This document shows positions 14,133-22,021 of a DNA stretch of 25,478 bases, piece by piece. This stretch comes from JBGQDM01 sp041495845 (lineage in GTDB: Bacteria; Acidobacteriota; Terriglobia; Terriglobales; Acidobacteriaceae). Where the stretch lies: the NCBI GenBank assembly GCA_041495845.1, contig JBGQDM010000042.1, forward strand, positions 1-25,478. The letters run 5' to 3'. The position numbers and the translations under genes are program-made. The notes beneath the pieces are model-generated. The model was not told where the DNA came from, did no database searches, and saw only the letters and a list, made by a program, of their open reading frames with translations. Position 1 is the first letter of the stretch, and each line of letters begins with the position of its first letter.

Positions 14133-15242
14133 CTACGCCACCAGCATGCAATCTCCGTAAGAATAGAAGCGATACCGGTTCTCGACCGCGTGCCGGTAAG
14201 CCGCCAAGGTCGCGTCTTTCCCGCCCAGGGCGCATACCAGCATGAGCAACGTGGATTTGGGCAAATGGAAGTTGGTGACCAACGCCTGGACCACCCGGAA
14301 CTTGAATCCCGGATAGATAAAAATGTTTGCTTCACCGCTGCCCGCTTGCACACGTCCGTTTTCCGCGCCTGCGGCCGAGTGCTCGAGCGCGCGCACGGTG
14401 GTGGTGCCGACCGCGACCACCCGCCGGCCCGCCTCGAGCGCCGCGTTTATCCGTGCCCCTGTCTCCGTGGAAATCTGATACCACTCGTGATGTAGTTGAT
14501 GATCTTCCACCCGTTCAACGCGTACCGGCTGGAACGTCCCCAAACCGACGTGCAGGGTGATCTCGGCCGTTTCGACGCCGCGTGCCGCCAGACGCTGGAA
14601 AACTTCCGTGGTGAAGTGCAAACCGGCCGTCGGCGCCGCCACCGAGCCCCGCTCCCGCGCGTACACGGTCTGGTAGCGCTCGTGATCACTGGCGGCGTCG
14701 GCGCGGCTGATGTAGGGCGGAAGGGGTACATGGCCAATGCGTTCCACCAGGCCGAAGAAATTTGGCGTATCGGCAAAGCGAAGGCGCCGCTCGCCGAACT
14801 CGGCTCGCGCCACGACTTCGGCCTGCAACTCGCCGCTCTCGCCGACGCCGCTCGAGCCGAAAACGAGATGCTCCCCCACCCCGATTTTTCGACCTGGACG
14901 CACCAGGCACTCCCACTCATTCGGCTGCGAGGAAAGTTGGCGCGTAAGCAGGACTTCAACCTTTCCCGGCGGCAAGTCCCCGGCCGCGGAATGGTGTCCG
15001 CCCACCGACTGCGACCGCAATCCAGCCCGCCGGCCAAAGAGCCGGGCGGGAAACACTCGGGTATTGTTTCGTATCAGCAGGTCTCCGGGCTGAAGCAAGT
15101 CCGGCAATTCGCGGAACTGATGGTCTTCGACCGCCCCGGTGCGGCGATCCAGTACCAGCAGGCGCGACGCGGCCCGCTCCGCCAGCGGTTCCTGGGCTAT
15201 GCGGTCCTCGGGAAGGTGGTAATCGAAGTCGGCAACGAGCAC
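14133..15242 (-). CDS. queA: S-adenosylmethionine:tRNA ribosyltransferase-isomerase QueA
   Basis: This 369-residue enzyme transfers and isomerises the ribosyl part of SAM onto preQ1 in tRNA, forming epoxyqueuosine. Family segments are visible throughout. The N-terminus is DFDYHLPEDRIAQEPL followed by RLLVLDRRTG. The central part has VERIGHVPLPPYI, then ERYQTVYARERGSVAAPTAG. The C-terminal part has TLHVGLGTFQPVR, VVAVGTTTVRALE and TNFHLPKSTLLMLV. A stretch around residues 73-100 looks like a modest insertion. The GTG start follows a perfect TATAAT -10, whose +1 is two bases upstream, suggesting a nearly leaderless message. It is divergent from the class II aldolase gene. Confidence 0.96.
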   Translation of the reverse strand: MLVADFDYHLPEDRIAQEPLAERAASRLLVLDRRTGAVEDHQFRELPDLLQPGDLLIRNNTRVFPARLFGRRAGLRSQSVGGHHSAAGDLPPGKVEVLLTRQLSSQPNEWECLVRPGRKIGVGEHLVFGSSGVGESGELQAEVVARAEFGERRLRFADTPNFFGLVERIGHVPLPPYISRADAASDHERYQTVYARERGSVAAPTAGLHFTTEVFQRLAARGVETAEITLHVGLGTFQPVRVERVEDHQLHHEWYQISTETGARINAALEAGRRVVAVGTTTVRALEHSAAGAENGRVQAGSGEANIFIYPGFKFRVVQALVTNFHLPKSTLLMLVCALGGKDATLAAYRHAVENRYRFYSYGDCMLVA

Positions 15243-15250
15243 GGCGTTAG

Positions 15251-15256
15251 ATTATA
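15251..15256 (-). promoter_or_regulatory. -10 box at the queA start (near-leaderless)
   Basis: A perfect TATAAT on the minus strand gives a predicted +1 at 15244, two bases before the GTG. The -35 region (CTGCTG at 17-base spacing) is poor. Confidence 0.5.
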
Positions 15257-15296
15257 GAGTTCGTGCCGTTGGCCAGCAGCGGGACTGCAAAAAGGA

Positions 15297-15326
15297 TTGT
15301 CGCTTGGTGCTCGGGTGCTGTAACAT
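15297..15326 (+). promoter_or_regulatory. Candidate promoter for the class II aldolase
   Basis: TTGTCG (15297-15302), an 18-base spacer and TAACAT (15321-15326) form a moderate sigma70-like promoter. The predicted +1 near 15333 leaves a 43-base leader. Confidence 0.35.
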
Positions 15327-15364
15327 ACGCCTTCGCTGCTGCTGTTGGAATTCCCGCTCCTCGT

Positions 15365-15384
15365 GATGCCAGAAGATGCCAGAA
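15365..15384 (+). repeat. 10-bp tandem duplication at the aldolase start
   Basis: GATGCCAGAA occurs twice in direct tandem (15365-15374 and 15375-15384), giving two ATGs 10 bases apart in different frames. The first ATG opens a 22-codon frame; the second is the gene start. Confidence 0.8.
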
Positions 15385-16065
15385 GAGAAGAGAATTCGGG
15401 AGGAGATTGTCCGCTTCGGCCGCCAGTTGCATGAGGACGGCTTTGTCGCGGCCACGGACGGCAATCTCTCCGTCCGGCTCGACGAACGGCGCATTCTGAC
15501 CACCCCCACGGGCATGAGCAAGCGCCACCTCAAGAGTGCGGACCTGGTGACCGTCGATTTGGATGGAACCCAGCTGGGCGGCCGGCGCATGCCCTCCAGC
15601 GAACTGGGCATGCACCTTCTGATCTATCGTCTGCGCCCCGACGTTCGCGCCATCGTGCACGCGCATCCGCCCACCGCCACGGGATTTGCCGCGGCGGGTC
15701 TGCCCCTGGACCAGCCCCTGGTGTGCGAAGTGGTGGTTGGCCTGGGGTCAATTCCCCTGGCCGAGTATGGCACCCCGGGCACGCCGGAACTGGCTGAGTC
15801 TCTTTCCCGCTACGTGCGCGATTACGATGCTGTTCTCATGGCGAACCATGGCGTCGTCACCTACGGTGAAGACCTCCACCACGCCTACATGAAGATGGAA
15901 ACGGTGGAGCACTTCGCCAAGATCGCCCTGGTGACGCGGCAAATTGGCCAGCAGAATCCGCTGCGCGGCAATGATCTGCAAAAACTGCTCGATGCACGCC
16001 GCAAGTACGCGGGTAACACCTCGTGCGCAGCCATGCCGCTGCGCGCGCCGAAAACCGGCAGCTAA
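15376..16065 (+). CDS. Class II aldolase/adducin family protein
   Basis: This 229-residue zinc-dependent protein belongs to the fuculose-phosphate aldolase / ribulose-phosphate epimerase superfamily. Expected motifs are present: DGNLSVRLD and TPTGMSK (phosphate binding), the probable catalytic Glu76 in PSSELGMH, and zinc ligands His95 and His97 in VHAHPP plus His158 in MANHGVV. It probably cleaves or isomerises a sugar phosphate, but the substrate is not evident; no kinase or isomerase for deoxy sugars lies nearby. The start at 15376 is the second of two tandemly duplicated ATGs and has only a weak purine-rich upstream. It converges with the TonB receptor gene. Confidence 0.88.
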   Translation: MPEEKRIREEIVRFGRQLHEDGFVAATDGNLSVRLDERRILTTPTGMSKRHLKSADLVTVDLDGTQLGGRRMPSSELGMHLLIYRLRPDVRAIVHAHPPTATGFAAAGLPLDQPLVCEVVVGLGSIPLAEYGTPGTPELAESLSRYVRDYDAVLMANHGVVTYGEDLHHAYMKMETVEHFAKIALVTRQIGQQNPLRGNDLQKLLDARRKYAGNTSCAAMPLRAPKTGS

Positions 16066-16103
16066 AGCTGGCCCAAGTGGTTTGACGCGCAAGCCAACTC
16101 AGG

Positions 16104-16152
16104 TCTTGGTTTTCTCCGCCACCTCTGCGAACCCTCAGCGAACTCTGCGTTG
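16104..16152 (-). repeat. Single degenerate copy of the ACGCAGAG-type repeat
   Basis: On the minus strand this reads AACGCAGAGTTCGCTGAGGG followed by TTCGCAGAGGTGGCGGAGAA. It resembles the ACGCAGAGGGCGCAGAGAA block of the array at 1251-1590 but is diverged and lacks the CACCAAGGGCACGAAGG core. It occupies the gap between the two converging genes, where no clear terminator is visible. Confidence 0.5.
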
Positions 16153-16164
16153 AAGTCTGTGACT

Positions 16165-18348
16165 TTATTCCCCGCCAAAGCGGAAGCGCAGCCCGGCCCG
16201 GAAGTTCACTCGCAGCGCGGGATAGCCGACGACTTCTTCATAGTGTTTGTTAAGAGCGTTGCCCACGTTGGCATACGCGTTCACCCAACGCCGCAATTGC
16301 AGCCAGCCGCCGAAGTCAACGCGGGCGTAGCCAGCCGCGTGGTTGAACCCAAATCCAAAGAAATCCGAGTCCAACCGCGGACCCACAAAACTCGTGCCCA
16401 CGTTGCCGCCCCAGCGGCGCCCTGAGTAATTCACCAGCAGGCTGGCGCTGTGCTTGGGCCGGCGCAGCAAGGGCTCGCCGACGGCAAACACCGGGTCAAA
16501 GATAATCGGTGGGGCCTGCACGATCCGGCTGGCCAGGTAGGTGTAGCCCGCGTCCACGGAGACGCGCGTATTGACACGGGTGTGCCAATCCAGTTCCGCC
16601 CCTTGCGCGTAGGCCCGGTCGATGTTGAAGTACCCGCCTTCAAACGTGTCGGGATTCAGAATCACAAAATCCACGCGGTTCCGAAACTGATTTCTGAAGT
16701 AGTTGACCGTGAGAGCTGACTTGCCGCCCCACACGCTCTGCTCGACCCCAGCTTCAAAGGCGCGGTTCTCTTCGGCGCGCAGGTGCGGGTTGGGTACAAC
16801 GCCGAAACCGTTGGCAAACACTTCTTCGAAGCGCGGCGCCTTGATGCCGGCGGCGAAGCTGAAGTGCAGACGGGTGGCGCCCAACCTTTCCCCACCCTGG
16901 CGCGCGACGAAACCCAACGCGACGCGCGGCACCGCCCGGTTGCCAAAAAATTCGTTGTGCACGAAGCGCAATCCCGCCAGCAAAGACACCCGTCTCCAGG
17001 TCAGCAGTTCTTGCCCGTAGACCGCGTGATTCAGGCGTTGCCCGTGGGTCAAGCCGAACTGACGATCGCCGGTGACAGCATTCTCTTTCTCGAAGTCATA
17101 GCCAAAGGTGGTGCGCGACCAGGACCGCGCCCAGTACTCGCCTTGGTAAGCAAAGCCGGCGCGGTTGGCGTCGGTGACGGCATCGGTGGGGAAATCAACA
17201 TTGAACCCGAATGCGTTCACCCGCCTCGGCTCATTGCCCGGGTCCTGATTGACGCGCCGGAGATGGTATTCGAAACCGCGCAGATCGTGCCGCCAATGCG
17301 GCCCGCGGGCGATGCTCAGCACAGCGCTGGCCAGCACACCGTTGAAACGCACCAGGCCGTCGGAATCGGGCGGCAGGAGCGGCTGCCCATTGAAATTCCA
17401 CTCTCCGGGCACGCCGCTGAAACTGTTGCTGTGGCGCGCTCCCAGCCGCAAGGAGATGCCACGCGCCAATCGCAGCCCGATGGTGGCGCCTTGGGCGGCA
17501 TTGGAATACACGTCGTTCACTCCCTGGCCGTCGGTGAACGTCTGCTCACCGAAAACGCGATAGTCGATGGGGCCGTTCGCGCCCGCCACCGAAGCATTTC
17601 CGCGCGCGGTGTGCAGCGTGCCGCCATCGGCCGCCAGCTGCACCTCGGGCACGCGCGTGCGCCCCGGCGCGGTGAAAATCTGCACCACGCTGGTCATCGC
17701 GTCCGAACCGTAGAGCGTACTCTGGGCACCACGGGCAAACTCGATGCGTTCCGTTCCCGGCAGCGGCAGTACCCCGAAATCAAAGGTGCCGCCCGGATCA
17801 TTGGCGGGGACGCCATCCACAATCACTTTGTTGTAACGGGAATCACCGCCGCGCACGAAGAGTGAAGCCTGGCCGCCGCGCCGGCCCACGGTGTTGATCA
17901 CCGTCCCCGGCAAAAACCGCAAAGCGTCTGAAGCCATCACCGGCTGCAGGTTGAGGAGTTGGGTCGCGTCCAGGGTGTTCACTCGCGCCGCGCTGGCGTT
18001 CGCCGCAGCCACGCCAACGGCAGTGACGTTCACCGTTTCCTGTGCCGGAGCCAGGCGAAGTGTAACCGTCCGTTCCGCCCCGGTCTGCACCGGCTGCATC
18101 TCCGGTGCAAACCCTGGCGCGAGAACGTGTACGTCATAAGCACCAACCGCCAGGCCGAGAAACTCCACTTGGCCGGAGATTGAACTCCGCGCGGATGCCG
18201 CGACTTGGCCGGAACCTGCCGGCGAGAGCCACACCTGCGCCCCGGCCACGGCCGCCTTCTGGGGATCCAAAATGCGCAGGCGCAATTGCGCCGCTTGGAC
18301 GCTGAGGGAAAGAAACAGAACTGCGAAAAATATCCGAGACACCTTCAT
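16165..18348 (-). CDS. btuB: TonB-dependent outer-membrane receptor, probable cobalamin transporter
   Basis: This 727-residue protein has a signal peptide (MKVSRIFFAVLFLSLSVQA), then a carboxypeptidase-regulatory-like beta domain (about residues 20-105) common in Acidobacteriota and Bacteroidetes receptors. Next comes a TonB plug (about 125-230: DALRFLPGTVINTVGRRGGQ, VIVDGVPANDPGG, RIEFARGAQSTLYGSDAM) and a beta-barrel to the end. Import of vitamin B12 or another corrinoid is inferred from the cobalamin riboswitch in its leader and from BtuB-like plug features. The start at 18348 is set by a strong Shine-Dalgarno (AAAGGAGGAG) and the signal peptide. No btuCDF genes are nearby. Confidence 0.9.
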   Translation of the reverse strand: MKVSRIFFAVLFLSLSVQAAQLRLRILDPQKAAVAGAQVWLSPAGSGQVAASARSSISGQVEFLGLAVGAYDVHVLAPGFAPEMQPVQTGAERTVTLRLAPAQETVNVTAVGVAAANASAARVNTLDATQLLNLQPVMASDALRFLPGTVINTVGRRGGQASLFVRGGDSRYNKVIVDGVPANDPGGTFDFGVLPLPGTERIEFARGAQSTLYGSDAMTSVVQIFTAPGRTRVPEVQLAADGGTLHTARGNASVAGANGPIDYRVFGEQTFTDGQGVNDVYSNAAQGATIGLRLARGISLRLGARHSNSFSGVPGEWNFNGQPLLPPDSDGLVRFNGVLASAVLSIARGPHWRHDLRGFEYHLRRVNQDPGNEPRRVNAFGFNVDFPTDAVTDANRAGFAYQGEYWARSWSRTTFGYDFEKENAVTGDRQFGLTHGQRLNHAVYGQELLTWRRVSLLAGLRFVHNEFFGNRAVPRVALGFVARQGGERLGATRLHFSFAAGIKAPRFEEVFANGFGVVPNPHLRAEENRAFEAGVEQSVWGGKSALTVNYFRNQFRNRVDFVILNPDTFEGGYFNIDRAYAQGAELDWHTRVNTRVSVDAGYTYLASRIVQAPPIIFDPVFAVGEPLLRRPKHSASLLVNYSGRRWGGNVGTSFVGPRLDSDFFGFGFNHAAGYARVDFGGWLQLRRWVNAYANVGNALNKHYEEVVGYPALRVNFRAGLRFRFGGE

Positions 18349-18387
18349 CGCTCCTCCTTTTTCACGCGAAAGGGGTTGCACTCTGAA

Positions 18388-18564
18388 AGTTTGTACCGGT
18401 CTCCTGGCTTCGCGAGTGAGGACTGGATGCAGTCCTGATTGCGCCACCGGCCTTCCCGGGTTTCCCCAGTGACCGGTTGCTTTTTTCCTCGCTTACAGTT
18501 GCGCGGCAGCGCGGGCTTCTGACCCGCTTCCCGTTCTTTGCCTGGCGGCAAAGATGCACAAACT
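18388..18564 (-). ncRNA. Cobalamin (B12) riboswitch
   Basis: The minus strand carries the conserved cobalamin-riboswitch elements in order: GGGAAGCGGGTCAGAAGCCC, then GCTGCCGCGCAACTGTAA, GGTCACTGGG, CCCGGGAAGGCCGG, and the B12 box AGCCAGGAGACCGGT. A perfect 7-bp closing stem (AGTTTGT with ACAAACT) fixes the ends. It lies 40 bases upstream of the TonB receptor start. A hairpin (CTTTGCC with GGCAAAG) lies just inside the 5' end. It should reduce receptor expression when cobalamin is abundant. I see no U-tract terminator, so translational control through the nearby Shine-Dalgarno is more likely. Confidence 0.95.
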
Positions 18565-18604
18565 CATCGTGGTTGGGTTGAGAAAGAACAGAAACGCTCC
18601 GTGA

Positions 18605-18633
18605 ATTTAAAGCGCGGGAGCGGCGGCTGTCAA
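18605..18633 (-). promoter_or_regulatory. Promoter of the riboswitch/TonB receptor transcript
   Basis: The minus strand has a perfect TTGACA (18628-18633), a 17-base spacer and TTAAAT (18605-18610). It begins directly after the acyltransferase stop codon. The predicted +1 near 18598 is about 34 bases before the riboswitch. Confidence 0.55.
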
Positions 18634-19383
18634 TCAAACATTTTTCGTCAGTGGAAACTGCGGGCTTCCCACCTGCGCGACGTTTTGTTCGGCAAAGGCC
18701 CGCACTCGCTCCAGCGCGGCTTGCAACTCCGCCTGCGCCGCTTCCCCGGCGGCCTCTTCCGCGGGAACCGAGATGATGCGCCCCATACGTATGAGCACAC
18801 GCGAGAAGGGTTTGGGGATGACGAACTCGTCCCACGAATTCAGCACCCACGATTTTTCCGCCGCCACGTAGAAAGCCACCAGCGGGGTTTGCGTGGCGCG
18901 GGCCAGCGCCACCGGCCCCGGCTTGGCCACGTAGCGTGGACCGCGCGGGCCATCCACGGTGAAAGCGACGGGCATCCCGGCTTCCAGTTCACGGCGCAAG
19001 CCGAGCAGCGCCGTCACCGCGCCGCGGCTGCTTGATCCGCGCACTGCCCGAAAACCAAAACGCTCGATCACGCGCGCGATGCACTCGCCATCAAAGCTGC
19101 GGCTGGTCATCACGCGCACCCCGTAGTCGCGGAAGGTATAGGTTGCGGGAAGAATGCAGCGGTGCCAGAACGCGAACACAGCCGGCCGCAGCCACGCGCT
19201 CTCCGGACCGCCCGCTTCGATGGAAATGGAACAGCGGAGAGTCCGCCCCAGCAGCCACAGGGCGGCGCCCGCCGCCTGCGCGATCATCCAGATAAGGAAC
19301 CGCTGACGCGACGAGAAGTGCGGAGTCACGTCCTCCAGGGTTGCGGCAGGGTTTGGTTTCGCGGCAGGATCAGCAGCGCTCAC
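18634..19383 (-). CDS. Lysophospholipid acyltransferase-like protein (DUF374)
   Basis: This 249-residue protein has a membrane segment near residues 28-46 (FLIWMIAQAAGAALWLLG). The DUF374-type acyltransferase core follows: AFWHRCILPATYTFRDYG, VMTSRSFDGECIARVIERFG, VRGSSSRGAVTALLGL and FTVDGPRGPRYVAKPGPVAL. The family is related to lysophospholipid and lipid A acyltransferases; His in FWHRC replaces the usual HxxxxD arrangement. It probably acts on an envelope lipid at the inner membrane, but the substrate is unknown. The GTG start follows a TAGAAT box whose +1 is one base upstream. It lies 42 bases after the PilZ gene. Confidence 0.85.
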   Translation of the reverse strand: MSAADPAAKPNPAATLEDVTPHFSSRQRFLIWMIAQAAGAALWLLGRTLRCSISIEAGGPESAWLRPAVFAFWHRCILPATYTFRDYGVRVMTSRSFDGECIARVIERFGFRAVRGSSSRGAVTALLGLRRELEAGMPVAFTVDGPRGPRYVAKPGPVALARATQTPLVAFYVAAEKSWVLNSWDEFVIPKPFSRVLIRMGRIISVPAEEAAGEAAQAELQAALERVRAFAEQNVAQVGSPQFPLTKNV

Positions 19384-19390
19384 GCCGCGT

Positions 19391-19396
19391 ATTCTA
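19391..19396 (-). promoter_or_regulatory. -10 box at the acyltransferase start (leaderless)
   Basis: TAGAAT on the minus strand gives a predicted +1 at 19384, one base before the GTG start. The -35 region is weak (TCCACG at 17 bases). Confidence 0.4.
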
Positions 19397-19425
19397 TCTG
19401 CTCAGCACTGTGCCGTGGAGGGTGG

Positions 19426-20154
19426 CTACGATTCGAGGTGAGCGTCAATCCATTCTTTGACGCGCAGCCGCCGTTCATCTTGCGGATCAAAGCGGACTCC
19501 AAGAGTCTTTTCTTTCTCCTTGCGCCAACTCACCATGCCGCGCACCCAGATCCGGGGCAGCGTGAGCAGGGCAAACGACACTTCCACCGTCATGCCTGGA
19601 GCAATATCGTGTGCGGTTCGCAGGGACATGCCACCCGAGCTGATGTCCTGACTGGTGGCGGTAAAGCGCCCGCCTTCGCCGGTGGTAACGGCCACCTCGG
19701 TCACCACGGGCACGCGCACGTAGCGGCGGAACTCATGCAGAACCAGCAGGTGGGTCGCGCGGACCAGCTTCAACGCGGCTTGCCGTTCCAGCGGTTCGGT
19801 GAAGATGGCGTTCACGCCGAACTTGGAATATTTCATCGCATCCTGCGCCGTTCCCCCCAGGCCGTAGATGACCATGCGGCTGTTGGCAGGCGAGTTGCGC
19901 GCCGCTTCCATCACCTCTTGCGCCACCGGACCCAGCCGGACCACGCAGCCATCAAACTTGGTCTGCCGCAGATGCTCCGCGAAACTTCCTGTCACCGGAA
20001 CGGTCTCCATGCCAAACTGGCGGAAACATTCGGTCAGCAGGGTGGTGGCGGGCTCGTTCACCTCGATCAGAGCAACCCGGGAAGTGAAACGCTTGGCGGT
20101 CGGCGTGGAGTGGCTGGACGGACCGTGGGTCGACGGACTGAAAACATTCGCCAT
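19426..20154 (-). CDS. PilZ-domain protein with receiver-like N-terminus
   Basis: This 242-residue cytoplasmic protein has an N-terminal alpha/beta region (about 25-135) resembling a degenerate response-regulator receiver: VALIEVNEPATTLLTECFRQ, then VIYGLGG and NAIFTEPLERQAAL. The C-terminal PilZ domain has both c-di-GMP contacts, RRYVR (143-147) and DISSGG (170-175), so binding is likely. It may be a c-di-GMP effector for motility, secretion or envelope functions; no flagellar or pilus genes are nearby. A promoter (TTGCCA-17-CAGAAT) lies upstream. Confidence 0.88.
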   Translation of the reverse strand: MANVFSPSTHGPSSHSTPTAKRFTSRVALIEVNEPATTLLTECFRQFGMETVPVTGSFAEHLRQTKFDGCVVRLGPVAQEVMEAARNSPANSRMVIYGLGGTAQDAMKYSKFGVNAIFTEPLERQAALKLVRATHLLVLHEFRRYVRVPVVTEVAVTTGEGGRFTATSQDISSGGMSLRTAHDIAPGMTVEVSFALLTLPRIWVRGMVSWRKEKEKTLGVRFDPQDERRLRVKEWIDAHLES

Positions 20155-20177
20155 AGTTGCGTTCGCGCGCCTGTTTT

Positions 20178-20206
20178 ATTCTGTGCGCCGCACTTCGCTT
20201 TGGCAA
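20178..20206 (-). promoter_or_regulatory. Candidate PilZ gene promoter
   Basis: The minus strand has TTGCCA (20201-20206), a 17-base spacer and CAGAAT (20178-20183). The predicted +1 is near 20171, 17 bases before the ATG. Confidence 0.4.
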
Positions 20207-20372
20207 CGGCTTCGCACCGCAAAAGGCCGCACCAAAGACCAGTCGTGGCCATGCACTGCCGTGTCTCACCCAACAAACACCGGCAAAAACCTTGGATTCC
20301 GGCACATGGCCCGGAAAACAGGAACGGGAAGCGTCTCCGCTTCCCGTCAAACCCGCTCCTGATTTCTGGTGT

Positions 20373-21614
20373 TTATTCCAGCCATCGCCGGAAGAGCAGC
20401 GATCCGTTCGTCCCGCCGAAGCCGAAGGAATTCGAGAGTGCATACTCCAACGCCGCTTTCCGTGCCTGGTTCGGGACGTAGTCCAGATCGCAGCCCTCGT
20501 CCGGATGCTCCAGGTTCATGGTTGGCGGCACGATTTGGTTGATCAAGGCCAACACCGTGATGCCGGCTTCCAGACCACCCGCCCCGCCCAGCAAATGTCC
20601 CGTCATGGATTTGGTGGAACTCACCGCCAGCTTGTACGCGTGGTCGCCGAAGGCGCGCTTAATGGCCACCGTCTCCAGCCGGTCGCCGATGTCGGTGGAG
20701 GTGCCGTGGGCGTTGATATAGCCCACCTGCTCGGGCCGCACTTTGGCATCGTTCAGTGTGTTGATCATCACCCGGTAGCCGCCTTCGTGGTTGGGCGCGG
20801 GGGAGGTCATGTGGTACGCGTCCCCGCTCATGCCGTAACCCACCAGTTCGGCGAGGATGCGCGCGCCGCGCTGGCGCGCCAGTTCCAACTTCTCCAGCAC
20901 GAGAATGCCCGCGCCTTCGCCCACCACAAAACCATCGCGATCCTTGTCCCAGGGGCGGCTGGCATGCTCGGGATCATGGTTGCGAGTGGAAAGGGCGCGC
21001 ATGGCGGCGAACCCGCCCACGCCCATGGGGGTAATGGCCGCTTCGCTCCCGCCAGCGATCATCACGTCCGCGTCTCCGCGCTGGATGATCTTGTATGCAT
21101 CCCCAATCGAATGCGCGCTGGTAGTGCAAGCGGTGGCGGTGGCTTCATTCGGGCCTTTGGCATGGAAGCGCATGCTGACATGGCCAGCGGCGAGATTCAC
21201 GATGGAAGCGGGAATGAAGAACGGGGAAATCTTGCGCGGACCGCCTTGGAGCAGCGCGGTGTGCTCACGCTCGATGACGTCGAACCCGCCAATGCCGGAG
21301 CCGATGTGCACGCCCACCCGGGTCTCGAGTTCCGGCGTCACCTGCAACCCGGACATCTTCATTGCTTCGTCCGACGCGGCCAGCGCCAGATGAATGAAGC
21401 GGCCCATCTTCTTGACTTCTTTTTTCTCGATGAATTGCAGCGGATCGAAGTTCTTCACTTCAGAGGCAATCTGGCAAGAGAAAGCAGTGGCGTCAAAGTG
21501 CGTAATACGGGCCACCCCGCTCTTGCCCGCCAGCACTCCGCGCCAAACTTCCTCGGTGGTGTTGCCGACCCCGCAGATCAGCCCCAAACCAGTGACGACG
21601 ACGCGTTGGGACAA
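20373..21614 (-). CDS. fabF: 3-oxoacyl-ACP synthase II (FabF)
   Basis: This 413-residue condensing enzyme elongates fatty acyl-ACP with malonyl-ACP. The Cys-His-His triad is intact: Cys163 (ATACTTSAHS), His303 (NAHGTSTDIGD) and His340 (KSMTGHLLGGAGG). The C-terminal glycine-rich SNSFGFGGTN is also present. Length is typical. The start is a TTG at 21614 that directly follows the acpP stop codon (TAGTTG), with a purine-rich GGCGGGAAG a few bases upstream inside acpP. The two genes are an operon and their products work together in the fatty acid cycle. Confidence 0.97.
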   Translation of the reverse strand: MSQRVVVTGLGLICGVGNTTEEVWRGVLAGKSGVARITHFDATAFSCQIASEVKNFDPLQFIEKKEVKKMGRFIHLALAASDEAMKMSGLQVTPELETRVGVHIGSGIGGFDVIEREHTALLQGGPRKISPFFIPASIVNLAAGHVSMRFHAKGPNEATATACTTSAHSIGDAYKIIQRGDADVMIAGGSEAAITPMGVGGFAAMRALSTRNHDPEHASRPWDKDRDGFVVGEGAGILVLEKLELARQRGARILAELVGYGMSGDAYHMTSPAPNHEGGYRVMINTLNDAKVRPEQVGYINAHGTSTDIGDRLETVAIKRAFGDHAYKLAVSSTKSMTGHLLGGAGGLEAGITVLALINQIVPPTMNLEHPDEGCDLDYVPNQARKAALEYALSNSFGFGGTNGSLLFRRWLE

Positions 21615-21860
21615 CTACTTCCCGCCTTTCGCGTGCTTGCCAATGTAATCAATGGCGTCCTGCACGCTGCGGATTTTTTCCGCATCCTCATCCGGAATTT
21701 CGATATCGAAGGCCTCTTCGAAGGCCATCACCAGTTCGACCGTATCCAGCGAGTCCGCACCCAGATCGTCCACAAACGACGCACTGGAAGTGACTTCGCC
21801 TTCATCCACGCCCAACTGCTCGACAATGATCTGTTTTACCTTTTCATCAACGGCTGCCAT
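21615..21860 (-). CDS. acpP: Acyl carrier protein
   Basis: This 81-residue acidic helical protein carries growing acyl chains on 4'-phosphopantetheine attached to Ser37 in DDLGADSLDTVELVM. Length and motif are typical for AcpP. The ATG is preceded by a good Shine-Dalgarno (GAGGAGAACC). The C-terminus (GKHAKGGK) is slightly extended and basic. It is directly followed by fabF. A promoter with TTTACA-18-TACACT lies about 92 bases upstream. Confidence 0.97.
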   Translation of the reverse strand: MAAVDEKVKQIIVEQLGVDEGEVTSSASFVDDLGADSLDTVELVMAFEEAFDIEIPDEDAEKIRSVQDAIDYIGKHAKGGK

Positions 21861-21951
21861 GGTTCTCCTCTGGACTGCAAGAATGTCGGGCGCGGAAATC
21901 TCCCCGGGCGCTGCCGCCCCAGGGGCAAACTTCCCCCACTACGGAACCAGT

Positions 21952-21981
21952 AGTGTAACGGCCAAAGCAAACAGATGTAAA
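21952..21981 (-). promoter_or_regulatory. Candidate acpP-fabF promoter
   Basis: The minus strand has TTTACA (21976-21981), an 18-base spacer and TACACT (21952-21957). The predicted +1 near 21945 gives a GC-rich leader of about 85 bases before acpP. Confidence 0.5.
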
Positions 21982-22021
21982 GAAACCACGCCCGCTTTTC
22001 AGGGAGCACCGCCGCAGCTGG

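Noticed and set aside
16783..17865. Open frame of 360 codons opposite the TonB receptor
   Set aside because: It is antisense to a well-supported receptor gene and its His/Arg/Gly-rich composition matches no family.
18349..18447. N-terminal extension of the TonB receptor
   Set aside because: The extension lies partly in the riboswitch and would bury the signal peptide and the strong Shine-Dalgarno.
20157..21953. Open frame of 598 codons opposite acpP-fabF
   Set aside because: It spans two intact housekeeping genes on the other strand and has no domain of its own.
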